Program-made: the position numbers and the translations under genes
Notes under the pieces: model-generated
What the model was told of the DNA's origin: nothing
Databases searched by the model: none
Seen by the model: the letters and a program-made list of their open reading frames with translations, nothing else
Part shown: piece by piece, positions 18,219 through 28,179 of the stretch
Layout: each line of letters begins with the position of its first letter
Position numbering within the stretch: the stretch's first letter is position 1
Assembly (NCBI RefSeq): GCF_021596505.1
Contig: NZ_PJIZ01000030.1
Coordinates: 1 to 64,000 of the forward strand
DNA length: 64,000 bases
Reading direction: 5' to 3'
From: Nostoc sp. CMAA1605
Lineage (GTDB): Bacteria; Cyanobacteriota; Cyanobacteriia; Cyanobacteriales; Nostocaceae

Positions 18219-18482
18219 ATTGTTTCCTATAGATAGCGATTCACACTATCCATGATAGACAAAAATCATCATAAAAATTATTCTATTTACACCATTTTCT
18301 ATGCTTTTCATAACAAGTTCAATTAGTTATTATTTCTGAAATAGAAAATGTATTAAATTTCACTTTTTAGAAGCAATAAAACTAATTTGCAATGGACTTC
18401 TCTCCGAGACGCTAACGCGATTTACAATGGTTTGTTTATACTCAGCACCAGCTAAACGCCGCGCTACCGCTAACAGCACTCA

Positions 18483-19028
18483 TTACTCAGCACTCAAATA
18501 TTGTGGTGGTACATGATCTACTAACCAAACCCCATTTTCTGAGCAATAAAAGGTAAATCCTGCTTGATACATTGCGATCGCATTAACTACAAAAATCACT
18601 GGACGGCCATGTCGCATTCCCACTTTACGGGCAGTTTCTACATCTGTGGATAAATGTACATGATGGCGCGACATCTTGAGCAGTCCAGATTTTAAGATTG
18701 CTGGTACGGATTTTTCTCCTGTGCCGTGATATAAGATCTCTGGTGGAATTTGTGGTTGCAGTTGCAACTCTACTTTGACACTGTGTCCCTGATTGGCTCG
18801 AATTTTGGTTTTAGTTTCATCAAAGGCGAATCTTTGTTTATCATTATTTACCACAACTTGTTCTAATTCTGTGCGGGAAACGGGAAATTGACGGGCTGCA
18901 CAAGCATTGAGTAATTCATCAACTGATACCCAACCACCAGGGGCTAAAGTGAGTCCTAGCAGTTCTGGTGTATGTCGTAAATGCTTGCTTAAAAATTTAC
19001 TGATTTTGGTCTGACGTGCGGCATCCAT
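18483..19028 (-). CDS. kptA: RNA 2'-phosphotransferase (KptA/Tpt1)
   Basis: The start at MDAARQTKISKFLSKHLRHTP (19028) is preferred over an upstream ATG lying in a repeat-like leader; this gives 181 residues. The N-terminal KFLSKHLRHTPELLGL, the central ILYHGTGEKSVPAILKSGL and RHHVHLSTDVETA are the conserved KptA/Tpt1 motifs, with the catalytic Arg-His residues present. The family removes a 2'-phosphate from RNA using NAD+, giving ADP-ribose 1'',2''-cyclic phosphate; in bacteria the natural substrate is uncertain. The stop is preceded by STRR repeats. Confidence 0.92.
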   Translation of the reverse strand: MDAARQTKISKFLSKHLRHTPELLGLTLAPGGWVSVDELLNACAARQFPVSRTELEQVVVNNDKQRFAFDETKTKIRANQGHSVKVELQLQPQIPPEILYHGTGEKSVPAILKSGLLKMSRHHVHLSTDVETARKVGMRHGRPVIFVVNAIAMYQAGFTFYCSENGVWLVDHVPPQYLSAE

Positions 19029-19356
19029 ATGAAAAAATCCATGAAGAGGGCAGGGAGCAGGGGGAAGGAATCCCACATAATAAATGTAAATCTAGGGGCT
19101 TGAAATAAGGACGTATTATTTCTGGTGCTGACGCGCTTTGAAATAAATATTTTTATTTTCGAGCATAGATAAATAATGAGCTTGAATCCCTGAATTTCTC
19201 CCTTGCTCCCTGCTCCCCTGCCTGTGATATCTGCGGTGATGCTGACTCAATCCTCCAATGAAGTTCTAAAGAAAACCTAAAACTACTACAGGGTTTTCAT
19301 TTCCTACCTAGATAATGCTGATGAGGTTATTTGCTACTGGAAAACTACGGGTAATT

Positions 19357-19938
19357 ATGGCAGTCACACCGAAAATACTAGCTTTTGCTGGCAGCACTCG
19401 TGCAGATTCTTACAACAAAAAATTAGTGAAAATTGCGGCGGCTGGTGCTTCAGCAGCAGGTGCAGAAGTTACCTATATTGATCTACGTGATTTGCCATTA
19501 CCAATTTTTGACGAAGACTGGGAAGCTGAACAAGGACTACCAGCCAACGCCAGAACATTGAAAGATTTGTTGATTTCTCATCAAGGACTGTTAATTGCTT
19601 CCCCAGAATACAACAGTTCACTCACAGCAGTATTGAAAAATGCTATTGACTGGGCTTCTCGTCCCTCGCCCAATGAAGCACCACTAGCAGCATTTGCAGG
19701 CAAAGTAGCAGCTATTATGAGTGCTTCGCCTGGTGGGTTGGGTGGTTTGCGCGGTTTAGTGCATCTCAGGGCTATTTTGGGCAATATCAAAGTGTTGGTA
19801 CTTCCAGATCAAGTAGCGGTACCAACAGCCCACGAAGCATTTAACACTGACGGTTCTTTAAAACAGCCTCACCAACAAGAATCTATTGAAAAATTGGGCG
19901 AAAATTTAGCAAACATCCTATTTAAGCTCAATTCTTAA
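19357..19938 (+). CDS. NADPH-dependent FMN reductase
   Basis: Starting at MAVTPKILAFAGSTRADSYN (19357) gives 193 residues; an ATG at 19315 is possible but adds a non-conserved leader. Flavodoxin-like fold motifs are FAGSTRADSYNKKL (FMN phosphate loop), ASPEYNSSLTAVLKNAIDW, and ASPGGLGGLRGL. The family reduces FMN, quinones or metals with NADPH. It is a single gene; nothing in the context narrows the substrate. Confidence 0.9.
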   Translation: MAVTPKILAFAGSTRADSYNKKLVKIAAAGASAAGAEVTYIDLRDLPLPIFDEDWEAEQGLPANARTLKDLLISHQGLLIASPEYNSSLTAVLKNAIDWASRPSPNEAPLAAFAGKVAAIMSASPGGLGGLRGLVHLRAILGNIKVLVLPDQVAVPTAHEAFNTDGSLKQPHQQESIEKLGENLANILFKLNS

Positions 19939-20140
19939 AACAGGACTATTTCCAACCCAGCGATCGCGCTTTAGTTGTATACGTATAGTGATAAATGTTA
20001 CTCAACAAAAATGCTTGAAACCTTAATTTTAAAAATATGTAACAATTTAGACAATATCACTAGTAGGCAACGAATCAAAGCGCGAGTATAAAAGAGAAAC
20101 AAGACATAACACTCGCACTGTAGATTGACAGAGAAAGAAC

Positions 20141-21580
20141 ATGGCCAGCCGCTACTCTCCTGAAGACAATCAGCCAATTGTTGATTTAACTAACGATGTG
20201 GCCTCTGAATCTCAACTACCCAAAAACAAGAGGATGAAATTGTCTTCAATGATAGCGATCGCTATTTTACTAACCGGTGCGGGGTTAGTTCTCTCAGCTA
20301 CCTGGATAGGTGTGCTGTTAATTTTCAATCCTGAACAGGTGGGTTGGCTAAATAACTTCTTACCAAAATGGGCGCAACTACCCCTGAGTTACACTGGAAA
20401 CCCGCAAACCCTCCAGCAAATCAAGGATAGTATCAGTGACCAACAACAAATAGCTGGTGAAACTATAGCTTTAGATGCGGCTGAAAACTCATTTCTTCTG
20501 CCAGTGCTGCGTCAGCGTCCCAACTGTCAGTCTAATTGTCAAGAAGTAGTAGAATTGCGGGTTTATAAGTTAGAGGACTTACAATACAAAACCCAGCCAG
20601 AAAGGTTTTATCGTCTCACGGATAATCTATCCATTGCTGGTACAGAAGAATCCTTTGCCCTTGCACCCTTAGTTGATACCGCATCAGAAAATCAAGATGT
20701 TAGTAACGCTCTACCCTTAACAGAAATCAAACCCTTGGAAGGCGAAACATCAACGCCAGGATTTTGGATTTATTTGCGGGGTGAACGTCAACAAGGCACT
20801 CATGCGATCGCCTATGGTCAAGTTATCTATTACAATCCAGACCGGGCTAACCTCCAGCATATGGTGTCTTGGACAAGTCCCAACGGTCAACTACCTAAAT
20901 GGCAACAAGTCACTGGTGATAGTGCCAAAGAACTAGTTATTGATCAAACAGTCGGCTTAGAACCACAATTGCAGGTGTATCAAATCAAAGCCATTAGGTT
21001 ATATCTTAAACCCATACAACTAGAAGCCATTAACCTCCAACCAGGCGCCATCAAAGATCAAGCTTTCCAAGATGCCTTAATTGTTGCCCGTAGCGGCCTA
21101 TGGACGCCAGCCTCAGAAAAGTTACAACTCATCAAAAAACAGCGTCGAGGAAGTTTACCAGCCACAGCACAAGCCCAATTAGATTTAATTCGTCTCCACT
21201 CCCAACTGACTAAAACCCAAGCCGATAAAACTTGGGCTTCTCCCAGCCAACAAGTGCTAGCAGATTTAATTGATGGTCGATGGGAAAAAGCCTTACAAGT
21301 ATTACAAGAATCACCACAAAATGCCCAAGAAATTGCCACCCTCCTCAAAGCTGACAAAGGACGCTTGTGGAAGCGCGTCATAGCAGCCCTCAAAGCCAAC
21401 CCCAATCAGCCAGAAATTCAAACTTGGGGCGCGCTTATATTAGCAGTTCAACAGGGAGAAGAACAGGCAAATGCTTGGTTAGAGCAACAACCAACTATGA
21501 AAACAGCCACACTCAATAATATTCAAAGCCTACTTAAACAGATCAATCCCAGAGTTGTCACCACTCAAACTACTCCATAG
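20141..21580 (+). CDS. Conserved cyanobacterial membrane-anchored protein, unknown function
   Basis: This is a 479-residue protein. A short polar N-terminus is followed by one membrane helix (about residues 36-62, IAIAILLTGAGLVLSATWIG) and then a large, presumably periplasmic domain. Cysteines at CQSNCQ (near residue 126) might form a disulphide. The C-terminal third is helical with LDLIRLHSQLTK and ILQESPQNAQEIATLL, resembling a TPR-like solenoid. I do not recognise a named family, though the topology is familiar from Nostocales hypothetical proteins. It is monocistronic. Confidence 0.7.
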   Translation: MASRYSPEDNQPIVDLTNDVASESQLPKNKRMKLSSMIAIAILLTGAGLVLSATWIGVLLIFNPEQVGWLNNFLPKWAQLPLSYTGNPQTLQQIKDSISDQQQIAGETIALDAAENSFLLPVLRQRPNCQSNCQEVVELRVYKLEDLQYKTQPERFYRLTDNLSIAGTEESFALAPLVDTASENQDVSNALPLTEIKPLEGETSTPGFWIYLRGERQQGTHAIAYGQVIYYNPDRANLQHMVSWTSPNGQLPKWQQVTGDSAKELVIDQTVGLEPQLQVYQIKAIRLYLKPIQLEAINLQPGAIKDQAFQDALIVARSGLWTPASEKLQLIKKQRRGSLPATAQAQLDLIRLHSQLTKTQADKTWASPSQQVLADLIDGRWEKALQVLQESPQNAQEIATLLKADKGRLWKRVIAALKANPNQPEIQTWGALILAVQQGEEQANAWLEQQPTMKTATLNNIQSLLKQINPRVVTTQTTP

Positions 21581-21738
21581 GGTTAGGCAGGGGGGCAGGG
21601 TGCAGAGGGAAAGAGAGTTTCATTAGCCTTCGGTGCGTAAGTCCAGGCTTTTAATCCAAAATCCAAAACTTGTACTGAGCTTGTCGAAGTATCTAAAATC
21701 TAAAATTGAAATTAATTCCCACATTCTAAACCCAGTCT

Positions 21739-22287
21739 ATGGCTAAAGTTTTTGATTGCATTACCCCACAATTGCAAGACTTTATTGCAGCCCAAAAATT
21801 ATTTTTTGTCGCTTCTGCTCCCTTAAGTCCTGATGGTCATGTGAATTTATCACCCAAAGGATTAGATTGTTTGCGTTTGCTTTCTCCCCATCAGGTAGCT
21901 TATCTAGATTTGACCGGCAGTGGTAACGAAACATCAGCGCATTTAGAAGAAAATGGGCGGATTACTTTGATGTTTTGTGCTTTTGAAGAACCGCCTTGCA
22001 TATTACGTCTTTACGGACGAGGCAAGACAATCGTACCCAATTCACCTGATTGGAACTCTTTATACTCTTTGTTTCCTCCAATTCCTGGTACGCGTCAAAT
22101 TATTGTAATTGATGTGGAACGTGTGCAGACATCTTGTGGTTTTGGTGTACCACTCTACGAATATCAAGGTCAACGCCAAACTCTAGTGACTTGGGCAGAG
22201 AAAAAGGGAGAAGAGGGCGTTAAAGAGTATCAACAAAAGAAAAATCTTGTCAGTATTGATGGACTAGCTACTCCTTTGAGTCAATAG
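21739..22287 (+). CDS. Pyridoxamine 5'-phosphate oxidase-like protein
   Basis: This 182-residue split-barrel flavin-binding protein begins with the segment DFIAAQKLFFVASAPLSPDGHVNLSPKG. It continues with YLDLTGSGNETSAHLEENGRITLMFCAF and ILRLYGRG, typical of the PNPOx-like family. This subfamily is widespread in cyanobacteria and usually annotated only at the family level; flavin- or F420-dependent redox activity is possible. It ends in STRR repeats that separate it from the convergent GST gene. Confidence 0.87.
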   Translation: MAKVFDCITPQLQDFIAAQKLFFVASAPLSPDGHVNLSPKGLDCLRLLSPHQVAYLDLTGSGNETSAHLEENGRITLMFCAFEEPPCILRLYGRGKTIVPNSPDWNSLYSLFPPIPGTRQIIVIDVERVQTSCGFGVPLYEYQGQRQTLVTWAEKKGEEGVKEYQQKKNLVSIDGLATPLSQ

Positions 22288-22314
22288 TCAATAGTTAATA
22301 GTCATTAGTCATTA

Positions 22315-22385
22315 CCTATTACTCAACACTCAACACTCAACACTCATTACTCAGCACTCAGCACTCAGCACTCATTACTCCACTA
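22315..22385. repeat. Heptanucleotide tandem repeats
   Basis: Units of ACTCAAC, ACTCATT and ACTCAGC repeat about ten times between two convergent genes. This is the reverse-complement form of the heptads at 869-920. Confidence 0.85.
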
Positions 22386-22388
22386 ACA

Positions 22389-23042
22389 CTACTTTTCGTA
22401 ATGAGGAATGACTTCTGTTTCATTTTTGGCGGCTTGTATCCACTCTTGCATTGCTGGGATTGCTAAAATTGTCTCTACATAGGCTTGAGAAATAGGATCT
22501 AGCTGGACATCGTAAGTTACGAATCGTAAGACAACAGGAGCAAAGAAAGCATCTGCAATGGTGAATTGACTAAATAAAAAATTACCCTCAAGTCCAAATT
22601 TTCGGCGTGTTTCTTGCCAAATAGCCATAATCCTGTCAATATCTTGTTGTACGTTAGGCGTTAAGCCTTTGCCTGGATATTTAGCACGGCAGTTCATGGG
22701 CATATTTTGGCGGAGATGCAGAAATCCTGAGTGCATTTCTGCACTGATGGAACGAGCAAATGCTCTTGCTGTTTGATCACTTGGCCACCAATGCAAGGTG
22801 GGAAATGTTTCAGCTAAATATTCACAAATCGCTAGAGAATCCCACACGGTTTGATGATTATGTAGCAGTACAGGAACTTTGGCTGAGGGTGAATATTGGC
22901 GAATTTTGTCCCCAAAGTCGGGATTACTCAGCATAATCTGAGTTTCTTGAAACTCTAACCCTAGTTGCTTCATCGCTAACCAAGGACGGAGTGACCAAGA
23001 TGAATAATTCTTATTACCAATTACTAGATTTAGTTCTGTCAT
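22389..23042 (-). CDS. Glutathione S-transferase family protein
   Basis: The start at MTELNLVIGNKNYSSWSLRP (23042) gives 217 residues. The N-terminal thioredoxin-like domain has NYSSWSLRPWLA and the cis-proline segment AKVPVLL. The DSLAICEYLAETFP motif and the helical C-terminal domain (RRKFGLEGNFLFSQFTIADAFFAPV) complete a GST fold. The substrate is unknown. It overlaps the upstream small gene by 29 bp, so the two are probably co-transcribed. Confidence 0.88.
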   Translation of the reverse strand: MTELNLVIGNKNYSSWSLRPWLAMKQLGLEFQETQIMLSNPDFGDKIRQYSPSAKVPVLLHNHQTVWDSLAICEYLAETFPTLHWWPSDQTARAFARSISAEMHSGFLHLRQNMPMNCRAKYPGKGLTPNVQQDIDRIMAIWQETRRKFGLEGNFLFSQFTIADAFFAPVVLRFVTYDVQLDPISQAYVETILAIPAMQEWIQAAKNETEVIPHYEK

Positions 23043-23322
23043 ATGCTTGGTATCTATAAATCTGTTCAATCCACATCCGTACATCAACTTCTGAACCTGA
23101 TGCAAAAGAATGGCCTGTTATTTGGTCGTATGCTTGCCAGTATTTGTTACCTTGACGGTCAACTTTTTGGTTAACCTGAATTTCATTGGCATCTGATAGC
23201 AAAATTTTTAGTAGTTTTTGCCAAATTGTTTGTATAAATTCTCTACCGAAATTATGCTTAAAGCCGATTTTATTGGGCGTTTCTCTGCCTTTAGATTGTA
23301 GACACTTAATATTATCTTGCAT
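23014..23322 (-). CDS. Small hypothetical protein upstream of the GST gene
   Basis: This is a 102-residue protein without signal peptide or membrane segment. The C-terminal part (EIQVNQKVDRQGNKYWQAYD, then GHSFASGSEVDVRMWIEQIY) looks like a small conserved cyanobacterial domain that I cannot name. It overlaps the following gst gene. Coding is supported by composition and operon-like overlap. Confidence 0.65.
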   Translation of the reverse strand: MQDNIKCLQSKGRETPNKIGFKHNFGREFIQTIWQKLLKILLSDANEIQVNQKVDRQGNKYWQAYDQITGHSFASGSEVDVRMWIEQIYRYQAYDRTKSSNW

Positions 23323-23526
23323 AAGATTATTCCTGGTTATCTTGGAATAGATATCACTTTAACAATGCCTGAATTTATAATCAAATCATGACTTGTATAG
23401 TTTCCATAAATGGCGTTTATAGAAATTTCCAGGTGTCAAAATAAAAGGTAGAGAACAGCGTAAAATTTTCTTAAATTATTCGGAATCAAGCACTAAGTAA
23501 ATTACTGTATAAATTAACCTTATCTA

Positions 23527-24423
23527 TTGTCCATGAAAATTTCCCAACTTCGCGCCGTAGTTGCAGTAGCGGAGCGCGGTAATTTTAGTGAAGCAGCGTT
23601 AGAATTACAGCTTACCCAACCGGCGATTAGTCATGCGATCGCGACTTTAGAAGATGAATTAGGTGTACCCTTATTTGCTAGGGGTCGTTATGGTGCCGTT
23701 TTGACACCTGCGGGAGAGCGAATCTTATATCATGCGCGTCAGGCTATACAGCATCTAGAAATGATGCAACAAGAAGCCAACCTGCACAGAGGTTTACATG
23801 GTGGTCATGTGCGGATAGCCTCCTTTCGGAGTGTAGCAACTCACTTATTACCAAAAGCGATCGCGCAGTTTCATGAACATTTCCCAGACGTAGCTGTTAC
23901 TATTATCGAGGGTCTTTCTTACTTAGAAGTAGAACAATGTTTACGTGAAGGGCGTGCTGAATTAGGTATTACTTATATACCTACCAGCGATGAATTTGAA
24001 GCTTGGGAAATCTTCCGTGATGAGTATGTGGCATTACTTCCACCCAAAGCAAAAATTAGCGGTTCTAAAATGACTTGGGAAGATATCAACGCATATTCTC
24101 CAGTCATCCTGGCTTGCTTACCCTGCGGACGAACCTTACATCATCACTTCAAGCAAGAAGCACCCTTCATCAATACCACCAGCCACATTCAAGAAGACTC
24201 GACTATCGTTAGTTTAGTTAACCAAGGATTAAGCGCAGCCATTCTACCTCGTCTAGCTGCCGTTCCCATTCCTCCCAACGTACAAGTTTATAGCTTACCT
24301 CAGCCATTAGAAAGAGTCATAGGAGTCGCTGTTTTATCTCATTCTTTACATATTCCAGCAGTGTTTAAATTTCTGGAAATGCTCAAAGAATTCGACTTTT
24401 ATCGGTTAGCTAAATTTAATTAG
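23527..24423 (+). CDS. LysR-family transcriptional regulator
   Basis: This 298-residue protein has the N-terminal LysR helix-turn-helix (LRAVVAVAERGNFSEAALEL, QPAISHAIATLEDELGVPLF) and the C-terminal periplasmic-binding-like effector domain from about residue 90. It is divergent from the small-gene/GST pair, with about 200 bp between, so it may regulate that pair, which is common for LysR genes. The inducer is unknown. Confidence 0.92.
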   Translation: MSMKISQLRAVVAVAERGNFSEAALELQLTQPAISHAIATLEDELGVPLFARGRYGAVLTPAGERILYHARQAIQHLEMMQQEANLHRGLHGGHVRIASFRSVATHLLPKAIAQFHEHFPDVAVTIIEGLSYLEVEQCLREGRAELGITYIPTSDEFEAWEIFRDEYVALLPPKAKISGSKMTWEDINAYSPVILACLPCGRTLHHHFKQEAPFINTTSHIQEDSTIVSLVNQGLSAAILPRLAAVPIPPNVQVYSLPQPLERVIGVAVLSHSLHIPAVFKFLEMLKEFDFYRLAKFN

Positions 24424-24952
24424 GGACTTCCAAATAAAAAATATACAATTGCTGTGTTGAGCAGGGGGCAGGGGGCAGGGCGCAGGGGGAAAAATCAAAA
24501 TATTCTCTCTGGGAAATTGGATAATTTATTTTCTGGAAGTCCCTTAATTTGTTCAGTTAGGGAATAGGACACAGGGAACGGGGAATAGGAAGAAAAAATG
24601 TAAATATGATGTCTCCGGATGACAATTTTCAATCCAAAATCCGTCTTGAAAAGTTGAGCCACTGCGTTGGTGTTAGCGTAGCGTTAGCGACGTAGGAGCG
24701 TCGGCAGTTGCTCATGGGGGTTTCCCCCATGAGCAACTGCCGTGCATAGTGTCCCGGCTTGTAGCAAGTGGCGTTCCTACGGCGGGAAACCCGCCTACAG
24801 AACTTTCCGCAAAATCCAAAATTAATACTAAGCTGTTACACCTATAAAGTTGCCTAAGTCCCGTTAGTCGATAAAAGCTGTAAACTCTCTCCCTTGCTCC
24901 CTGCCCCCTGCCCTCTTGCGAATATTAATATACAAATTAAAAGTACAATAGC
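24424..24952. other. Repeat-rich intergenic region
   Basis: No gene is seen. It contains an inverted pair (GGGACTTCCA near 24423 and TGGAAGTCCC near 24532) enclosing a GCAGGGGG-type low-complexity tract, then GTTAGCGTAGCG repeats and a very strong hairpin at 24702-24742. It separates LysR from the convergent MoxR operon. Confidence 0.6.
24702..24742. repeat. Perfect 19-bp palindrome with a 3-nt loop
   Basis: CGGCAGTTGCTCATGGGGG and its exact reverse complement are separated only by TTT. It lies within GTTAGCGTAGCG-type dispersed repeats and is not next to a stop codon. It could fold on either strand as a hairpin element or be a remnant of a miniature inverted-repeat element. Confidence 0.85.
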
Positions 24953-25903
24953 TTATCTGGGTACTGCTACTTGATTCATTACTGAAGCAATTACAGAATC
25001 AATTTGTAAGCCATCTAGCATGGCTTCCGGCTTGAGAATCAAACGATGGCGCAATAGCGGTGATGCAACAGCTTTGATATCATCGGGAGTCACAAAATCC
25101 CTTCCAGCTAGCCAAGCCGCCGCTTGAGCAGTCTGCAACCAAGCACCAGCCGCACGGGGAGACGCACCCAAAGCTAAATCAACCGCTTGACGGGATGCTC
25201 TCACCAACGCCAACAAATAATCAATAATTGCTTCTGATACCTTGACATTTTTAACTGCCTGTCGCGCCTGTAAAATTTCCTCTACCGTTGTCACTGGCTG
25301 CAAACTACTAATTTCTAAACGTTTCCCCGCAAAACCAGCTTGACGATTTAACAACATTTGTTTTTCGGCAGTTTGGTCGGGATAATCAACCACAAGTTTG
25401 AATAAAAATCGGTCTAGTTGTGCTTCTGGTAAAGGATATGTCCCCTCAAATTCTAGGGGGTTTTGTGTGGCAATTACCCAAAATAAACTCGGTAATGGCA
25501 AACTTTCACCATCTAAGGTGACTTGCATCTCTTCCATCGCTTCTAGTAAAGCGGCTTGAGTCTTGGGAGGAGTACGGTTAATTTCGTCAGCCAGTAAAAC
25601 TTCTGTGAAAACTGGCCCTTTTTTTAACGTGAAACTGCGACTGTTTAAGTCAAAAATATTTGTCCCTGTAATATCTGAAGGTAAGACATCTGGTGTTAAT
25701 TGCACTCGGCGGAATTCTGCTTGGATAAGTTGCGCTAAGACTTTGACGAGGAGAGTTTTACCAATTCCCGGCACACCTTCTAAAATGATGTGTCCACCTG
25801 ATAGGAGTGCGATGAGTATCTGTTGTACTAGGCTGGCTTGTCCGACGACGATTTGGTTGAGTTTTTCGCCAAGGTGAATTAAGACTGGACGGGTTTCGCT
25901 CAT
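24953..25903 (-). CDS. MoxR-family AAA+ ATPase
   Basis: This 316-residue protein has Walker A GVPGIGKT (43-50), Walker B VLLADEIN, the sensor region FWVIATQNPLEFEGTYPLPEAQLDRF and the C-terminal lid (GASPRAAGAWLQTAQAAAW). MoxR ATPases act as chaperones for metal- or VWA-type partners. It is the last gene of a minus-strand set with DUF4129 and DUF4350 membrane proteins, a conserved grouping, separated from them by about 370 bp of STRR sequence. Confidence 0.92.
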   Translation of the reverse strand: MSETRPVLIHLGEKLNQIVVGQASLVQQILIALLSGGHIILEGVPGIGKTLLVKVLAQLIQAEFRRVQLTPDVLPSDITGTNIFDLNSRSFTLKKGPVFTEVLLADEINRTPPKTQAALLEAMEEMQVTLDGESLPLPSLFWVIATQNPLEFEGTYPLPEAQLDRFLFKLVVDYPDQTAEKQMLLNRQAGFAGKRLEISSLQPVTTVEEILQARQAVKNVKVSEAIIDYLLALVRASRQAVDLALGASPRAAGAWLQTAQAAAWLAGRDFVTPDDIKAVASPLLRHRLILKPEAMLDGLQIDSVIASVMNQVAVPR

Positions 25904-26270
25904 AAGTTTTAGTAAAGAAAGGGGGAGGAAAAAAGCAGGGGGGCAGGGGGCAGGGGAGCAGGGGGAAAACTACCCTGATCTTTTTCGTAAACCAAAATCC
26001 AAAAATGGCAGTTTCAATTATGGCTGCTGTCAAGTCAGTATATGCCCTAACTTTGCATAAATTATGACTTGAAATCCCACAAAAAATCTTTCTTCACCAT
26101 CACCAGTCCCAAGTCAGTATATTTTAGGAATTATAGCGAGACGGGGGAATGGGGCATTGGGCATTGGGCATTGGGCATGGGAGACAAGGCAGACAAGGTA
26201 GACAAGGGAGGGAGAAAATCACTAATGACTAATGACTAATGACTAATGACTAATGACTAATGACTATTGA
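25904..26270. other. STRR-rich spacer between MoxR and DUF4350 genes
   Basis: No gene is seen. It holds GCAGGGGG tracts, GGGCATT heptads (about 26149-26180) and ACTAATG/ACTATTG heptads (about 26219-26280), which run up to and into the stop codon of the DUF4350 gene. Confidence 0.7.
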
Positions 26271-27353
26271 CTATTGACTATTCCTCAACATTCGCCATTT
26301 TGCTAGCCAGGTAAATAATTCTCGCTGGCTGATGCGGCGTTTGCGTGCTTGCAATTTTAAGACTGTGTCTAATTCTGCTGGGCTTTTACCTGTTTTTTCA
26401 ACCCATAGGTTGAGTAAGGTTTGGTGTTCTAGTGGGACTGAACCTAAACCTAAAGCTTTTTGGAGTTGTAATTGTTCTTCTTTCCCGACCATTTCGACTA
26501 CAAAGTCGCTAGATTCGGCTTTTTGTAAGATTCCTGCTAAAGCTTGAATGTATGCTTCACTGTTATCTATGACTGGTGTTTCTAGGGGGACTGGTTGACC
26601 TAAACGGCGATTTTGTGACCAAATTAAAACTAATAGCACCATCCCTGTTTGTATCAATAGGGCTAATAGTGGAGTTTGCGCTAGATAGTCAATGAGGGTT
26701 CCTTGACTTTCTGCATCTTTGATATCCTCATCTTTATAGCCGTGGATATATTCGTCTACAAATATTTGATTACTTTTCTGTTGTACTAAGCTGGCTAGAT
26801 ATTTAAAATTATCTATTTCGTCTTGGTAAGCGTTGGCGGCTATATAGGGAGTTACAGAAAAAAATACTTTGCCTTTTTCCTGTGTTTCGTGCCACACTAC
26901 CGCGCCAAACTGATCACCTAAAGAAATTTGGTTTTTCTGCACTTTGATATTGCGTCTACGTGTAGCAATAGCTACTCTGCCATCGGGTGATGTTTGCCAA
27001 GTATAAAAGGGGGATGGACTAACGCGCGATCGCACTCCTAAAATTACTAAGTTATTGCCTTTATCTAGCCATGCTTCTTCATCTGGTAATAAATCTGCTG
27101 GTCTGAGGGAACTTTGGATTCTCAGTAGGGTGGCTGGTTTTTGGGGTTTGAGCTTTTCTAGGGGTTTTTGCCAACGTTGGATAGGAATTCCCCGATCCTG
27201 CATATAAGCGTACCAAGCTCCGTAGCCGTTGGGAGCGCGATTATAAGTTGAACCTATGTAAAGTTGAGTGCTGGGAGCAGCGAAAAAACTTAAAATGATG
27301 ATGACGATAATAGCGATCGCACCTAACCAAACATTACGTTTTGATTTTTTCAT
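26271..27353 (-). CDS. DUF4350 membrane protein
   Basis: The start at MKKSKRNVWLGAIAII (27353) is chosen because its ATG overlaps the stop of the upstream DUF4129 gene (ATGA), suggesting translational coupling; this gives 360 residues. There is an N-terminal membrane helix, the DUF4350 segment (YNRAPNGYGAWYAYMQDRGI), a central FVDEYIHGY, a second helix near residue 235 (LLALLIQTGMVLLVLIW) and a cytoplasmic helical tail. It works, by inference, with MoxR and DUF4129 at the membrane; the process is unknown. Confidence 0.82.
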   Translation of the reverse strand: MKKSKRNVWLGAIAIIVIIILSFFAAPSTQLYIGSTYNRAPNGYGAWYAYMQDRGIPIQRWQKPLEKLKPQKPATLLRIQSSLRPADLLPDEEAWLDKGNNLVILGVRSRVSPSPFYTWQTSPDGRVAIATRRRNIKVQKNQISLGDQFGAVVWHETQEKGKVFFSVTPYIAANAYQDEIDNFKYLASLVQQKSNQIFVDEYIHGYKDEDIKDAESQGTLIDYLAQTPLLALLIQTGMVLLVLIWSQNRRLGQPVPLETPVIDNSEAYIQALAGILQKAESSDFVVEMVGKEEQLQLQKALGLGSVPLEHQTLLNLWVEKTGKSPAELDTVLKLQARKRRISQRELFTWLAKWRMLRNSQ

Positions 27354-27961
27354 TTTTCTGTAATCTCCCGATAGGCTTGGCGACACTGTTGATAATTTTC
27401 TTCTACCATCTGAGCATTACCAAAACACAATTGCTCGTGAGTGGTAATTAAGGTTTCGTAGGGTTGGAGGGGAGTTTGATTGCCCAGTTTTAGTAGTTGC
27501 AGATATTCGGCATCGGTGCGACTATATTGATGTGGGAGAATTTTTGTATCATGCAAGTGTTGCAAAACCGCTAAATAAAGGCAACGACAAGCCTCACGGT
27601 AGTTTCCTTGACGATATAATTGTTGCGATCGCTCTAATAAAGTTGTGACAGAGACGTTTTCTGGAGATGCTTTTGATTTAGCATTCCCCCCATTGCCGTT
27701 ATTTGCTAGCCACGCATATATATAAGGCTGGAATTCTCGCCATAAACGCAAAATTACTACAGCCACAAATAAAATTACAACTAACCAAAATAAAAAAGTT
27801 AACAAGTTAGTCACCCAAGGACTAAGTTTCCAATCTGGGGATATTTCTGGTAAAACATTATCGAAGCGGTAAAGCTCATATTCTACCGCTTCTCCAATTC
27901 TTTGACGAGATAGGGACAGTTGCCAATCCCAGCTAGTTTTTGCAAAATCTTCTGTAGACAT
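27350..27961 (-). CDS. DUF4129 membrane protein
   Basis: This 203-residue protein has one central membrane helix (about residues 50-72, LLTFLFWLVVILFVAVVIL). Its C-terminal cytoplasmic domain has the DUF4129 pattern: LYRQGNYREACRCLYLAVLQHL, then YSRTDAEYLQLL. It is first in the DUF4129-DUF4350-MoxR set. Family members often accompany transglutaminase-like or MoxR genes. Confidence 0.82.
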   Translation of the reverse strand: MSTEDFAKTSWDWQLSLSRQRIGEAVEYELYRFDNVLPEISPDWKLSPWVTNLLTFLFWLVVILFVAVVILRLWREFQPYIYAWLANNGNGGNAKSKASPENVSVTTLLERSQQLYRQGNYREACRCLYLAVLQHLHDTKILPHQYSRTDAEYLQLLKLGNQTPLQPYETLITTHEQLCFGNAQMVEENYQQCRQAYREITEK

Positions 27962-28179
27962 AAAAAATAAACAACAATTGCAATGTTAAATCGTGTTATG
28001 GGAGATGGATGTTAATGATTAGTTGTAACAAAATGAAAACTACTTTTGTCAGGTAATTAAGTTTTCCATGCAATTTGACAGAACTTAATACTTATTTGAC
28101 GAATTTAGAGTTTAAAATCCATCATGTTGACGACCGTAAAAAATCACCCATAAGTGTAACTCAAAGTAGAGGTTTTTAC

